Shown: one piece after another, positions 1 through 7,267 of the stretch
Layout of the letters: each line of letters opens with the position of its first letter
How positions within the stretch are numbered: the stretch's first letter is position 1
The notes under the pieces: model-generated
The model's database searches: none
What the model was told of the DNA's origin: nothing
What the model saw: only the letters and a program-made list of their open reading frames with translations
DNA from: Bellilinea sp034411135
Lineage (GTDB): Bacteria; Chloroflexota; Anaerolineae; Anaerolineales; Anaerolineaceae
Length of the DNA: 64,000 nt
Assembly (NCBI GenBank): GCA_034411135.1
Contig: DAOUMN010000056.1
Span: forward strand, 14,533-78,532
Reading direction: 5' to 3'
Made by a program: the position numbers and the translations under genes

Positions 1-237
1 GAATTGCGATACCACCAGTGCTTCACCTTTCACATCAAGCAGTGAAAGGTTCATCTTCCCGTTCTCGTCCTCAAAGATGCGCATCAGGGCAATCTTTTTC
101 GCCAGCGCCTGGCAGATTTGCTGGTTGTCCCCCGGACCAACGCCAAGCAGAATCACCAGTCCGCGACCGATTTCGGCAACCCGGCGCTGTTTGACGCTGA
201 CGGCGCCGCGCTGTACCCGCTGGATGACTGCACGCAT
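1..237 (-). CDS. dtd: D-aminoacyl-tRNA deacylase, N-terminal part (cut by left edge)
   Basis: The 79 codons visible on the minus strand begin MRAVIQRVQRGAVSV and continue through GRGLVILLGV, FEDENGKMNLS and end in VSQF at the window edge. This is the N-terminal half of the DTD family (usually about 145-150 residues), which hydrolyses D-amino acids (and glycine) mischarged on tRNA. The S-Q-F that touches the edge is the start of the family's SQxT catalytic motif. The ATG at 237-235 follows the trpS stop (241-239) after a single base, so it is translationally coupled to trpS. The pairing with an aminoacyl-tRNA synthetase fits a tRNA quality-control operon. The gene is truncated by the window only; nothing suggests it is broken. 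Confidence 0.93.
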   Translation of the reverse strand, partial: MRAVIQRVQRGAVSVKQRRVAEIGRGLVILLGVGPGDNQQICQALAKKIALMRIFEDENGKMNLSLLDVKGEALVVSQF

Positions 238-238
238 A

Positions 239-1225
239 TCAGGGCAAACCAATTGCCTGGCGAACTTCCACCATGGTGGCTTCCGCTATTTTCAAGGCGC
301 GCTTACCGCCGTCGCGCAGAACATCCCAAACATCATCGGGGTTGCGGGAGATTTTGGCGCGGCGTTCGCGGAAGGGCAGCAGGTGATGATTGAGGTTTTC
401 GGCAAACAGTTTTTTGCAATCCACGCAGCCAATGCCTGCCCGGCGGCATTCGGTGTTGATATGCTCCACCTGATCGGGAGGTGAAAACACCTTGTGCATG
501 CTGAAGACGTTGCACACATCCGGGTTGCCTGGGTCGGAGCGACGCTGGCGCTGCGGATCGGTCACCATTTGCATAACCCGTTGGCGGGTTTCCTCAGGGG
601 TGGCAGCCAGTTCGATATGGTTATTCAGGCTCTTGCCCATTTTTTGCACACCATCGATGCCAAGCACCTTGGGTACCTGAGTAGCCTTCATTTGTGGTTC
701 GATCAAGGCTTGCGTGTTGTAGCGGTAGTTGAACGAACGCACGGTTTCGCGGGCAAATTCGATGTGGGGTGCCTGATCGATCCCTACAGGCACGAGATCG
801 GATTTGTACAAAACAATATCCGCGGTTTGTAAAACCGGGTAACCAACCAGCCCGTAATTGACATTGTGCGGCTGCTCGCGGGCTTTCTCTTTAAAGGTGG
901 GCAGATCGGTCAGTTTGCCTAAAGGTGTGACCATGGAAAGGTAGGTGTGCAGTTCCATCACCTGGGGAACATGCGATTGGATAAAGACAATCGTTTCTTC
1001 CGGGCGGATGCCGGCTGCCAACCAGTCGAGCGCCATTTCATAGGTGTTCTGGCGCAGGTCGAGCGTGGTTTCCATTGTGGTCAGGGCGTGCACGTCAACG
1101 ATGCAATACACGCAGTCGTAATCATCCTGTAGCGCGACGTAGTTGAGCATTGCCCCCAGATAGTTGCCCAAATGCTGGCGCCCGGTGGGACGTGCACCGG
1201 AGAATACCCTTCCTTTTTTCGGCAT
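239..1225 (-). CDS. trpS: Tryptophanyl-tRNA synthetase, probable Fe-S type
   Basis: Class I synthetase of about 328 residues that charges tRNA-Trp. The HIGH-like signature TGRQHLGNYLG is at residues 13-23 and the KMSKS-like KMGKS at about 195-199. The start is taken as ATG at 1225 because GGAGG lies 11 bases upstream; an in-frame GTG at 1237 sits inside that ribosome binding site. Towards the C-terminus four cysteines are spaced C-x21-C-x6-C-x2-C (about residues 238, 260, 267, 270). This is nearly the spacing of the [4Fe-4S] site known in Thermotoga maritima TrpRS. The gene lies between the SelW-like gene (stop at 1230) and dtd (start at 237), all closely packed, so one transcript is likely. 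Confidence 0.96.
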   Translation of the reverse strand: MPKKGRVFSGARPTGRQHLGNYLGAMLNYVALQDDYDCVYCIVDVHALTTMETTLDLRQNTYEMALDWLAAGIRPEETIVFIQSHVPQVMELHTYLSMVTPLGKLTDLPTFKEKAREQPHNVNYGLVGYPVLQTADIVLYKSDLVPVGIDQAPHIEFARETVRSFNYRYNTQALIEPQMKATQVPKVLGIDGVQKMGKSLNNHIELAATPEETRQRVMQMVTDPQRQRRSDPGNPDVCNVFSMHKVFSPPDQVEHINTECRRAGIGCVDCKKLFAENLNHHLLPFRERRAKISRNPDDVWDVLRDGGKRALKIAEATMVEVRQAIGLP

Positions 1226-1229
1226 AAGA

Positions 1230-1481
1230 TCAAGCACCTCCCTCTAGATAATTTTTGATCAACTCCTGCACCTCGCCCGGTTCGGCGTGGCGGTGAGTGG
1301 CAAGTTTGGAATAGAGTTTGGTTCCATTCACGATCACCTCGAAACAGCCGCCATCGGATGGCAGCAGGGTAATGGCGCGGATACGGGTTTCATACGTTTT
1401 CAGCAGGCTGACCATCAAACTGATGGCACGCTCGGTATAGTGTCAGACCGCGCAGTATTCGATTGTGATCTCAAGCTGCAT
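1230..1481 (-). CDS. SelW/Rdx-family selenoprotein with in-frame TGA (Sec)
   Basis: Read through one TGA, this frame gives 83 residues starting MQLEITIEYCAV-U-HYTERA. The TGA codon (1445-1443) falls at the second redox position of a C-x-x-C motif, so the product has a C-A-V-U site. After it come the family landmarks GGCFEVIVNG and LYSKL, as in selenoprotein W/Rdx thioredoxin-fold oxidoreductases. The ATG at 1481 has GGAG seven bases upstream. A 7-bp hairpin with loop GUU begins 15 bases after the TGA and is a candidate bacterial SECIS. A gene caller that treats TGA only as stop would report a 62-residue fragment from a TTG at 1418. It is first in a tight set with trpS and dtd. The alternative, a Cys codon mutated to stop, is less likely given the hairpin and the intact remainder. 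Confidence 0.85.
1411..1427 (-). promoter_or_regulatory. Candidate bacterial SECIS hairpin
   Basis: On the minus strand GCCATCA (1427-1421) pairs with TGATGGT (1417-1411) around the three-base loop GTT (1420-1418). The stem has 7 bp, the outermost being G-U. The loop starts 22 bases after the TGA codon at 1445-1443, and G is the first loop base. Both features match the published description of bacterial SECIS elements (a G among the first two loop bases, 16-37 bases from the UGA). The structure was assigned by eye. Confidence 0.6.
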
Positions 1482-1504
1482 GGTTTGCTCCGTTCTGGAT
1501 TGGG

Positions 1505-1534
1505 TTGCTGAATTATAATTCATGTGGCTATAAT
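1505..1534 (+). promoter_or_regulatory. Predicted promoter for the sugar transferase
   Basis: TTGCTG (1505-1510) and TATAAT (1529-1534) are separated by 18 bases and point towards the gene starting at 1581. A second, palindromic AATTATAATT (1511-1520) gives a TATAAT on both strands, so the 1482-1580 gap probably also carries the promoter of the divergent selW-trpS-dtd genes. Confidence 0.5.
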
Positions 1535-1580
1535 CTTCATCTTAATTGGGATGTGAAATGCTGTTTTTTTGAAAGACATC

Positions 1581-2204
1581 ATGCCGCCAATACCATTGCG
1601 CAAACGAATTTTTGACCTGATTCTGACGCTGATTTTATTGTTGCCTGCTCTACCGCTGATGGCAGTAGTTGCGCTGGTCATTTATATTATGGAAGGTAAG
1701 CCGGTTTTATTTCACCAGCCGCGTCCCGGTTATGGCGGGAAAATTTTCACGCTGTACAAGTTCCGCACTATGCGCAATACGGTCGACCGTCATGGCAAAC
1801 CCTTGCCAGACAGCGCGCGTCTGACTCGCCTGGGACGTTTTCTTCGTTCCACCAGTTTGGACGAGCTACCCGAATTATTCAATGTGCTGCGCGGTGAAAT
1901 GAGTCTGGTCGGTCCGCGTCCGCTGCTGGTGGAGTACCTGCCACTATACAATGCCGAACAAGCACGCCGCCATCAGGTATTACCCGGCATCACCGGTTGG
2001 GCGCAGATCAATGGGCGGAATGCGTTGACCTGGGAAGAAAAATTTCGCCTGGACGTGTGGTACGTGGATCACTGGTCATTGCGGTTGGACGCAAAGATAC
2101 TTGCCCTGACCATTTGGAAGGTATTGAGCCGCGAGGGGATCAACGCGCCGGGACAGGACACGGCTGAACCATTTGCGGGCAGTCGCCCCGACAACCGCAG
2201 CTAG
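1581..2204 (+). CDS. Bacterial sugar transferase (undecaprenyl-phosphate sugar-1-phosphate transferase)
   Basis: About 207 residues, the short monotopic form of the polyprenyl-phosphate hexose-1-phosphate transferase family. An N-terminal reentrant hydrophobic helix (LILTLILLLPALPLMAVVAL) precedes the catalytic domain. Family motifs seen are YKFRTMR, the D-E-L-P-E-L-F-N stretch, SLVGPRPL and GITGWAQING. Such enzymes attach the first sugar phosphate to the lipid carrier for exopolysaccharide or glycan assembly at the inner face of the membrane. The ATG at 1581 has GAAAG just upstream; an in-frame TTG at 1569 is less likely. It stands alone; no other glycan genes adjoin it, whereas a larger relative lies at 58756. 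Confidence 0.93.
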   Translation: MPPIPLRKRIFDLILTLILLLPALPLMAVVALVIYIMEGKPVLFHQPRPGYGGKIFTLYKFRTMRNTVDRHGKPLPDSARLTRLGRFLRSTSLDELPELFNVLRGEMSLVGPRPLLVEYLPLYNAEQARRHQVLPGITGWAQINGRNALTWEEKFRLDVWYVDHWSLRLDAKILALTIWKVLSREGINAPGQDTAEPFAGSRPDNRS

Positions 2205-2205
2205 A

Positions 2206-3246
2206 TCACGGTACACTAAGCGGGGCGATCCAGCCGTCCTGCAGTTCGGTAATTAGTTTTCCGACCAGGCGCAGCTTACCTTCCGTCAAGCGCTGCGGGT
2301 TGATATTGCTCAGTTTGATCGTGGGTTGTACCGCCTTGCCGGCTGCCCCGGACTGCCATTCCTGCCACAGGTTTTCCAGGGCTGGCTGCGCATCTGTTTG
2401 AATCGAGGCAATCCAGCGCTCGGCGTATCCATCCGGAGGGGCGTAACCTGTCAGGACAGTCACATTCTGGGCAGCCAGGTAGTCCAGGAACTGTGTGTCG
2501 AGTGCTGCCGTATGGGGTAGATATAAGGTTTCGATGCGGTTTTGTTGGAGGGCATCGAAGGCAGACTTCCAGGCTTCAACTCCATCGCTCAGGCTGAGCG
2601 TTCCGGCTTGGGGGAAAAATACGATTGGGGCGTACACTGGTGCACAGCGACCGCAGAAATAGCGGCCACCGTTGAGAAATGCATCCTGCAACTGGCTGAC
2701 ACGCGGATCATTTTGATCGAACAGAGCCGCCGAGCGGAAATCGGGGGCAACCAGTGTGGTAATGAAACCGGCGACAAATGCCTGGTTAACGGATGCCGGG
2801 CGCACCACGCTCAAGTTGGCTGCCGGTTGGGTCTCTGGATCATCCAGCAGGATCACCCGTATTTGCGGGTAAGCAGCTGCCCAGCCCGCCGCGGCGGCAT
2901 CCGGGGCGGCAAACACTGCCAGGCGCAGGTTTTCGGGATTGCTGTTCAGGGCTGACGGGTCTTTGATTTCGAATGTCAGCCCGGCGCTGGCAGATTTTTG
3001 CTCCAGCCAGGTTTGAAGCACTTGGACGGTTTGCGGTTCAACGCCAGCGGGCAACACCAGCCAGACTACTCCCGGCAGAGCGGTTGGGGTTGAGGTTTCT
3101 GCTGGTTGCAGGTCGGTTGGCTGGGTGGATGGGTTGGGGCTGGGACTGGCGGTGGTTTGCGCCGATTGGTTGCAGGCACTCAACAGCGCGAAGATGAGCG
3201 CAAGGAGCAGTAATCGAGAGGGCAGTATAAGGCGGCGTTTCATCAT
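2206..3246 (-). CDS. Secreted lipoprotein, possibly BMP/periplasmic-binding-like
   Basis: A 346-residue protein with a lipoprotein signal peptide. Basic residues are followed by a Leu/Ala-rich core ending in the lipobox LLSAC (lipidated Cys at about residue 25). A Ser/Thr/Pro-rich linker runs to about residue 58. The rest is a soluble alpha/beta domain with phrases such as RVILLDDP, AFVAGFITTLV and VTVLTGYAPPDG. These recall basic-membrane-protein (Med/BMP) or periplasmic sugar-binding folds, but I see no diagnostic ligand motif. It converges with the sugar transferase, the two stops being one base apart. No ABC transporter genes are nearby. The family assignment is tentative; the lipoprotein assignment is secure. 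Confidence 0.75.
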   Translation of the reverse strand: MMKRRLILPSRLLLLALIFALLSACNQSAQTTASPSPNPSTQPTDLQPAETSTPTALPGVVWLVLPAGVEPQTVQVLQTWLEQKSASAGLTFEIKDPSALNSNPENLRLAVFAAPDAAAAGWAAAYPQIRVILLDDPETQPAANLSVVRPASVNQAFVAGFITTLVAPDFRSAALFDQNDPRVSQLQDAFLNGGRYFCGRCAPVYAPIVFFPQAGTLSLSDGVEAWKSAFDALQQNRIETLYLPHTAALDTQFLDYLAAQNVTVLTGYAPPDGYAERWIASIQTDAQPALENLWQEWQSGAAGKAVQPTIKLSNINPQRLTEGKLRLVGKLITELQDGWIAPLSVP

Positions 3247-3285
3247 GGGCTAATTGTACCCGTAAATTCTTTTTACAGTCTGTAT

Positions 3286-3291
3286 TATAAT
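3286..3291 (+). promoter_or_regulatory. -10 box placed for leaderless transcription of the HAD gene
   Basis: TATAAT ends six bases before the ATG at 3298, so initiation would fall on or beside the start codon. No Shine-Dalgarno sequence is visible and no convincing -35 was found. Confidence 0.5.
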
Positions 3292-3297
3292 TGTCCT

Positions 3298-3768
3298 ATG
3301 ATCGAAATTGCCATTCCCGGGTGGGGAGAGCTGAAGTTGAATCACTTGGTGTGCGATGTCAATGGCACACTGGCGTTGGACGGCAGATTGATCGATGGGG
3401 TGGCGCGGGCAATGACTGTCCTGCGCGACCGTTTGAACCTACACTTAATCACTGCCGACACCCACGGACAACAGATTCACATCGACCGCCAGTTGAATCT
3501 CACCGCTCATCGTCTGCATCCTGGCGACCAGGCAATCCAAAAGGCGGAATTTGTCCGTGCGCTGGGTGCCGCCCAGGTGGTGGCAATTGGTCAGGGCGCA
3601 AATGATGCTTCTATGCTGGCGGAGGCTGCGTTGGGTATCTGCGTTTTTTCGCGCGAAGGGACCGCTATGCCCACTCTGCTGGCGGCTGACCTGGTTGTGC
3701 CCGATATTCTCAGCGCACTGGAACTGCTGGAAAAACCACTACGCCTGATTGCGACGTTGCGTCAATGA
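3298..3768 (+). CDS. HAD-superfamily soluble P-type-ATPase-like protein
   Basis: 156 residues resembling the small stand-alone HAD proteins annotated as 'soluble P-type ATPase' (COG4087-like). Motif I is DVNGTLAL (about residues 19-26), with Asn where ordinary HAD phosphatases have the second Asp. Motif II is around LITADTHG, a Lys lies mid-protein (KAEFV), and motif IV is GQGANDASML. Together these imply Mg-dependent phosphoryl chemistry through the first Asp; the substrate is unknown. The gene overlaps the following membrane-protein gene by four bases (ATGA), suggesting coupled translation. The start has a -10 box but no ribosome binding site. Confidence 0.82.
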   Translation: MIEIAIPGWGELKLNHLVCDVNGTLALDGRLIDGVARAMTVLRDRLNLHLITADTHGQQIHIDRQLNLTAHRLHPGDQAIQKAEFVRALGAAQVVAIGQGANDASMLAEAALGICVFSREGTAMPTLLAADLVVPDILSALELLEKPLRLIATLRQ

Positions 3769-4961
3769 GCATACCTACCAGCGAACCCATTTTACCGGAA
3801 GACGAAACCCGGTTGCCACCTGCCCGCCGTCGGCGTGTTCGCCGTCAACTGCTGCCGCCAGCCGGTGATGAGCGCTCGGCACTGCTGCATCAGCTTGCTC
3901 ACCAGGTCACGCCAGGGTATGAATTTTTCCTGTTTGCCTTGCTCTCGGCAGTGGTTTTGAGTCTTGCCATCCTGACCGATTCCCCTGCGTTGTACCTGTT
4001 GGCGATTCTGTTTGCACCGTTTTTAGGTCCGGTTCTGGGGCTTTCTCTGGCGGTGGTGGTTGGCTCCGGGCGTTTTTTTCTCAAAGCGCTGGGCAGCCTG
4101 TTAACCGCCAGTGGATTGATCTTTGGTATTACCTTGCTTACTGGCTGGCTGGTTAAGCTGATCCAGCCTGGGCTGATTCTTGACCAACCGCGCAATTTCA
4201 TGGTCTTCACCGTGCCCAATTTCGTCGTCCTGGCGCTGGGTGCAGGTCTGGCGAACTTCATGCTGGTCCGCTCACCGCGCCAGAAACCCCTGGTTGCCAG
4301 CGTGGCAATCGCGTATGAATTGTTCATTCCGCTTGGCGTGGCCGGTTTTTTTCTAGGCTACGGCGTGTCAGCAACCTGGATGGATGGTCTGATTGTCTTC
4401 GTTGTCCACCTTGCCTGGGCGGCGTTGACCGGTGCGGTGGTGCTGTTTGTGATTGGCTTAAAACCCGCCAACTTGTTTGGCTATACCCTGGGTACCTCGC
4501 TGGTGCTGATCAGCACAATTGCGTTTGTCATCATCTCCGGACTATTGACCACCCGCCCGGTGGTGGTGGCAACCCAACCAACGGCAACAATAACAGTTCT
4601 GCCCAGCGGCACGCCGTCCCAGGTTATGCCCCCCTCGCAAACTGCCCAACCGCCAACCCCGTTTGCGACTGCCACGTCAACCATTCGACCGACCTTTACC
4701 CCAACCCAAACGGTCACTCCAGAACCGACACCAATCTGGGCGCGGGTAAGCGCAAAAGATAGTGATGGCGCCTTTGTGCGCGAAGAACCCAACGGAACTG
4801 TGTTGACCTCCCTGTTCAACGGCAGCCTGGTGCAGGTCATTTCCGAGCCGGTGCGTGGGCAGGGCACCACGCTGTGGGTCAAGGTGCGCACAGATACCGG
4901 TTTGGAAGGGTGGATGGTGCAGGCTCTGCTGGCGACTGCCACACCCGCTCCCAACTGGTAA
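3765..4961 (+). CDS. Membrane protein with C-terminal SH3b domain
   Basis: 398 residues. A basic, Arg-rich N-terminus of about 45 residues precedes six or so hydrophobic segments (roughly residues 50-270) with short phrases such as ILFAPFLGPVLGL that recall DUF389-like membrane domains. A long Thr/Pro-rich linker (about 280-325) then leads to an SH3b-like module (about 330-390: AFVREEPNGTVL, VQVISE, GLEGWMVQ). The C-terminal SH3 module should lie outside the cytoplasm and may bind cell-wall glycan. It overlaps the HAD gene upstream, so the two are probably cotranscribed. The function is unknown; the domain layout is what the sequence shows. Confidence 0.78.
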   Translation: MSIPTSEPILPEDETRLPPARRRRVRRQLLPPAGDERSALLHQLAHQVTPGYEFFLFALLSAVVLSLAILTDSPALYLLAILFAPFLGPVLGLSLAVVVGSGRFFLKALGSLLTASGLIFGITLLTGWLVKLIQPGLILDQPRNFMVFTVPNFVVLALGAGLANFMLVRSPRQKPLVASVAIAYELFIPLGVAGFFLGYGVSATWMDGLIVFVVHLAWAALTGAVVLFVIGLKPANLFGYTLGTSLVLISTIAFVIISGLLTTRPVVVATQPTATITVLPSGTPSQVMPPSQTAQPPTPFATATSTIRPTFTPTQTVTPEPTPIWARVSAKDSDGAFVREEPNGTVLTSLFNGSLVQVISEPVRGQGTTLWVKVRTDTGLEGWMVQALLATATPAPNW

Positions 4962-5035
4962 CAATTCACCCAAAAAATTACGGAAGACTACGTTTTGTAT
5001 AAGTCCGTTACAATCCACTTCAAGGAGCACAACGA

Positions 5036-6496
5036 ATGACGATTCATTTTGGCACGGATGGCTGGCGTGCGGTAATATCCGATACATTCACCTTTCACAA
5101 CTTGCGCCTGGTTACCCAGGCGATTGCAGACGCGGTAGCTTCGGATGCCTGGCTGAACGGTAATGCCGATGGCTTGAGTCCGCAACCGCGCGTTATGGTT
5201 GTCGGCTTCGACACCCGCTTTTTGTCAGACCGCTATGCTGCCGAGGCAGCCCGCGTTCTGGCAGCCAACGGATTTACCGTTCACCTGGCGCAGGCGGACG
5301 CGCCAACCCCCGCCATTTCATACGCTGTTCGTCATCTCAACGCCATAGGCGGGATCATGATCACCGCCTCGCACAATGCGCCGCGCTATAACGGGGTCAA
5401 ACTCAAGGCAGCCTTTGGCGGCTCGGCTTCACCGGAGCAGTGCAGGAAAGTCGAAGTCTATTTGAACGACAACGAGGCTCAGGCGCGCGGTCCGAACCTG
5501 ATGGACTACGAGCAGGCGCGCCAGATGAAACTGATCCAGCGTTTCAACCCGATACCGGCGTATGCCGAACATCTGCGCGGGTTGATCGACTTTGACCTGA
5601 TCGCAGAAAACCCACAGCGCATCGTGGTTGATTCCATGTATGGCTCCGGCAGGGGAGTTATTCGCTCGATCCTGCAAGGCAGCGGCTGTGAGGTTTGTGA
5701 GGTTCGCGGGGAGATGAACCCCGGTTTTGGCGGCGTTCATCCCGAGCCGATTGGGCGTTATCTGGGCGCACTGGCGGGGGCAATCTCAACCGGTGCGGGC
5801 AGTTTCGGGCTGGCAACCGATGGGGATGCCGACCGGATTGGAGCAATGGATGAGCGCGGTAATTTCGTTGACCCGCATAAGATCATGGCGCTGGCACTGC
5901 GTTACCTGGTTCGTAAACGTGGTTGGAAGGGTTCGGTGGTGCGTACGGTTTCGACAACGCGGATGATTGACCGCCTGGCAAAAAAATTCGACCTTGGCTT
6001 GTACGAAACCCCGGTTGGCTTTAACCACATCGCAGATTATATGCTCAAGGAGGATGTGCTGATCGGCGGTGAAGAATCGGGCGGTATTTCATTTAAAGGT
6101 CATATCCCCGAAGGTGATGGGGTGATTATGGGTCTGTTGATTATCGAAATGGTGGCAGAAAGCGGTGGCAGCCTGGTCGAACTGGTAGATGATCTATTGG
6201 CGGAGGTTGGTCCGGCGTATTACGAGCGCACCGATCTGCGCCTGAAACACCCGGTTGCCAAAGAAAAAATGACTGCCCGGCTGGTGGATGAAGCCCCGGC
6301 GCAGATTGGCGGGGAAAGCGTTCAAGAAATCAGTACTCGCGACGGGGTCAAATACATCTTGGCGGACGATTCCTGGTTGTTAATTCGCCCGTCGGGCACC
6401 GAACCGGTCTTGCGGGTGTATGCCGAGGGCAGGTCGAACGAGATGGTCAAAGCCCTGTTGAAATATGGTGAGCAAGTTGCAGCGAGTGTATCCTGA
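5036..6496 (+). CDS. Phosphoglucomutase/phosphomannomutase family protein
   Basis: 486 residues of the alpha-D-phosphohexomutase superfamily, which interconverts hexose 1- and 6-phosphates. It starts IHFGTDGWRAVI. The phosphoserine loop is TASHNAP (catalytic Ser at about residue 112), the metal loop DGDADR, the sugar-binding loop GGEESGG, and the phosphate-binding loop RPSGTEP near the C-terminus. All four active-site signatures are intact. AAGGAG lies ten bases before the ATG. The gene is followed at once by a strong intrinsic terminator and is probably monocistronic. It would supply hexose phosphates for glycogen, nucleotide sugars or wall glycans; glucose versus mannose specificity cannot be told by eye. 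Confidence 0.95.
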   Translation: MTIHFGTDGWRAVISDTFTFHNLRLVTQAIADAVASDAWLNGNADGLSPQPRVMVVGFDTRFLSDRYAAEAARVLAANGFTVHLAQADAPTPAISYAVRHLNAIGGIMITASHNAPRYNGVKLKAAFGGSASPEQCRKVEVYLNDNEAQARGPNLMDYEQARQMKLIQRFNPIPAYAEHLRGLIDFDLIAENPQRIVVDSMYGSGRGVIRSILQGSGCEVCEVRGEMNPGFGGVHPEPIGRYLGALAGAISTGAGSFGLATDGDADRIGAMDERGNFVDPHKIMALALRYLVRKRGWKGSVVRTVSTTRMIDRLAKKFDLGLYETPVGFNHIADYMLKEDVLIGGEESGGISFKGHIPEGDGVIMGLLIIEMVAESGGSLVELVDDLLAEVGPAYYERTDLRLKHPVAKEKMTARLVDEAPAQIGGESVQEISTRDGVKYILADDSWLLIRPSGTEPVLRVYAEGRSNEMVKALLKYGEQVAASVS

Positions 6497-6504
6497 AAAC
6501 AGGT

Positions 6505-6540
6505 ACTCCCCGGTGAGAGGCAACCGGGGAGTGGTTTTTT
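6505..6540 (+). terminator. Rho-independent terminator of the phosphohexomutase gene
   Basis: ACTCCCCGGT (6505-6514) pairs perfectly with ACCGGGGAGT (6523-6532) across an 8-base loop and is followed by six T (6535-6540). Confidence 0.92.
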
Positions 6541-6610
6541 AACCATAAAGGGGTGCCCGATAGACCGGTTGTTAGCTAACAGCCGGGTCTGCCGGTGATT
6601 GTGGAGGTGG

Positions 6611-7249
6611 TTAACTGGAGGCTGAAAGACGCAACCGGCGGACGATCAAAACCACCAGGATCAACGCCAGGGCAACGCCAAACATGCCCGGCAGTCCAAC
6701 CTCATCCATGAATCCGGTATCCGGCAGTGCCGTGGAGGTAGGCACGGTCGTTCCAGCAGCTACAGTGCCAGCCACAGTAGGAGAACCCTGGGCAACCGCC
6801 GTCAGGAAGGCAGCAACGGTAGCAGTGCGGGCAGCCGAATCACCCTCTGCGAGAACAGCACTGGTGCCAGTTGGCTGCGGAGTGCTGGTGGCAATAACGA
6901 CCACGGCCGTGGGGGTCCAGGTGGGCGGCATGATAGCTTTTTCGGTCAGGCGCTGGATTTCCTGCGCAGCAATATTGGTCGACTGCTGCGCAATGGCAGT
7001 GTTTTGAGCATTGATCTGAGCGGCTTGATTAGTATAACCATTGGTGGCGCGATTGCGATTGAGAAAAACAAAGATGATCACTGCCACCACGGCGAGGACA
7101 AACAAACCAGCGATCACACCGACCACAATCCAGAAGGTTTTATTGCTTTTCTGACCACCTTCTTCATCGGGCAGCGGTTCTTCCTGATAGTCTTCCTTGA
7201 ATTCATCGAATTGGTTGTCGTCCAAGTTGCTGTTGTTGTCTATGTTCAT
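6611..7249 (-). CDS. Membrane-anchored protein with LPDTG sorting-like tail
   Basis: 212 residues. An acidic N-terminus is followed by a strong transmembrane helix (about residues 38-60), a coiled Gln/Asn/Ala-rich stretch, and a long Thr/Ala/Val-rich low-complexity segment. The tail starts with LPDTG (from residue 175), then a hydrophobic helix and RRLRLS. This tail has the order of a Gram-positive cell-wall sorting signal (LPxTG, helix, positive end). The start has GGAGAGG upstream. It is the last gene of the long minus-strand block, 18 bases after the 7268-8317 gene. No sortase gene is present in the window. The function is unknown; it is probably a surface or envelope protein. Confidence 0.78.
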   Translation of the reverse strand: MNIDNNSNLDDNQFDEFKEDYQEEPLPDEEGGQKSNKTFWIVVGVIAGLFVLAVVAVIIFVFLNRNRATNGYTNQAAQINAQNTAIAQQSTNIAAQEIQRLTEKAIMPPTWTPTAVVVIATSTPQPTGTSAVLAEGDSAARTATVAAFLTAVAQGSPTVAGTVAAGTTVPTSTALPDTGFMDEVGLPGMFGVALALILVVLIVRRLRLSASS

Positions 7250-7267
7250 GGGTGCCTCTCCTCTGAG

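Noticed and set aside
1230..1418. A 62-residue protein starting at TTG 1418
   Set aside because: It is the C-terminal part of the SelW-like frame; the missing N-terminal half with the C-x-x motif lies upstream across a TGA that fits Sec.
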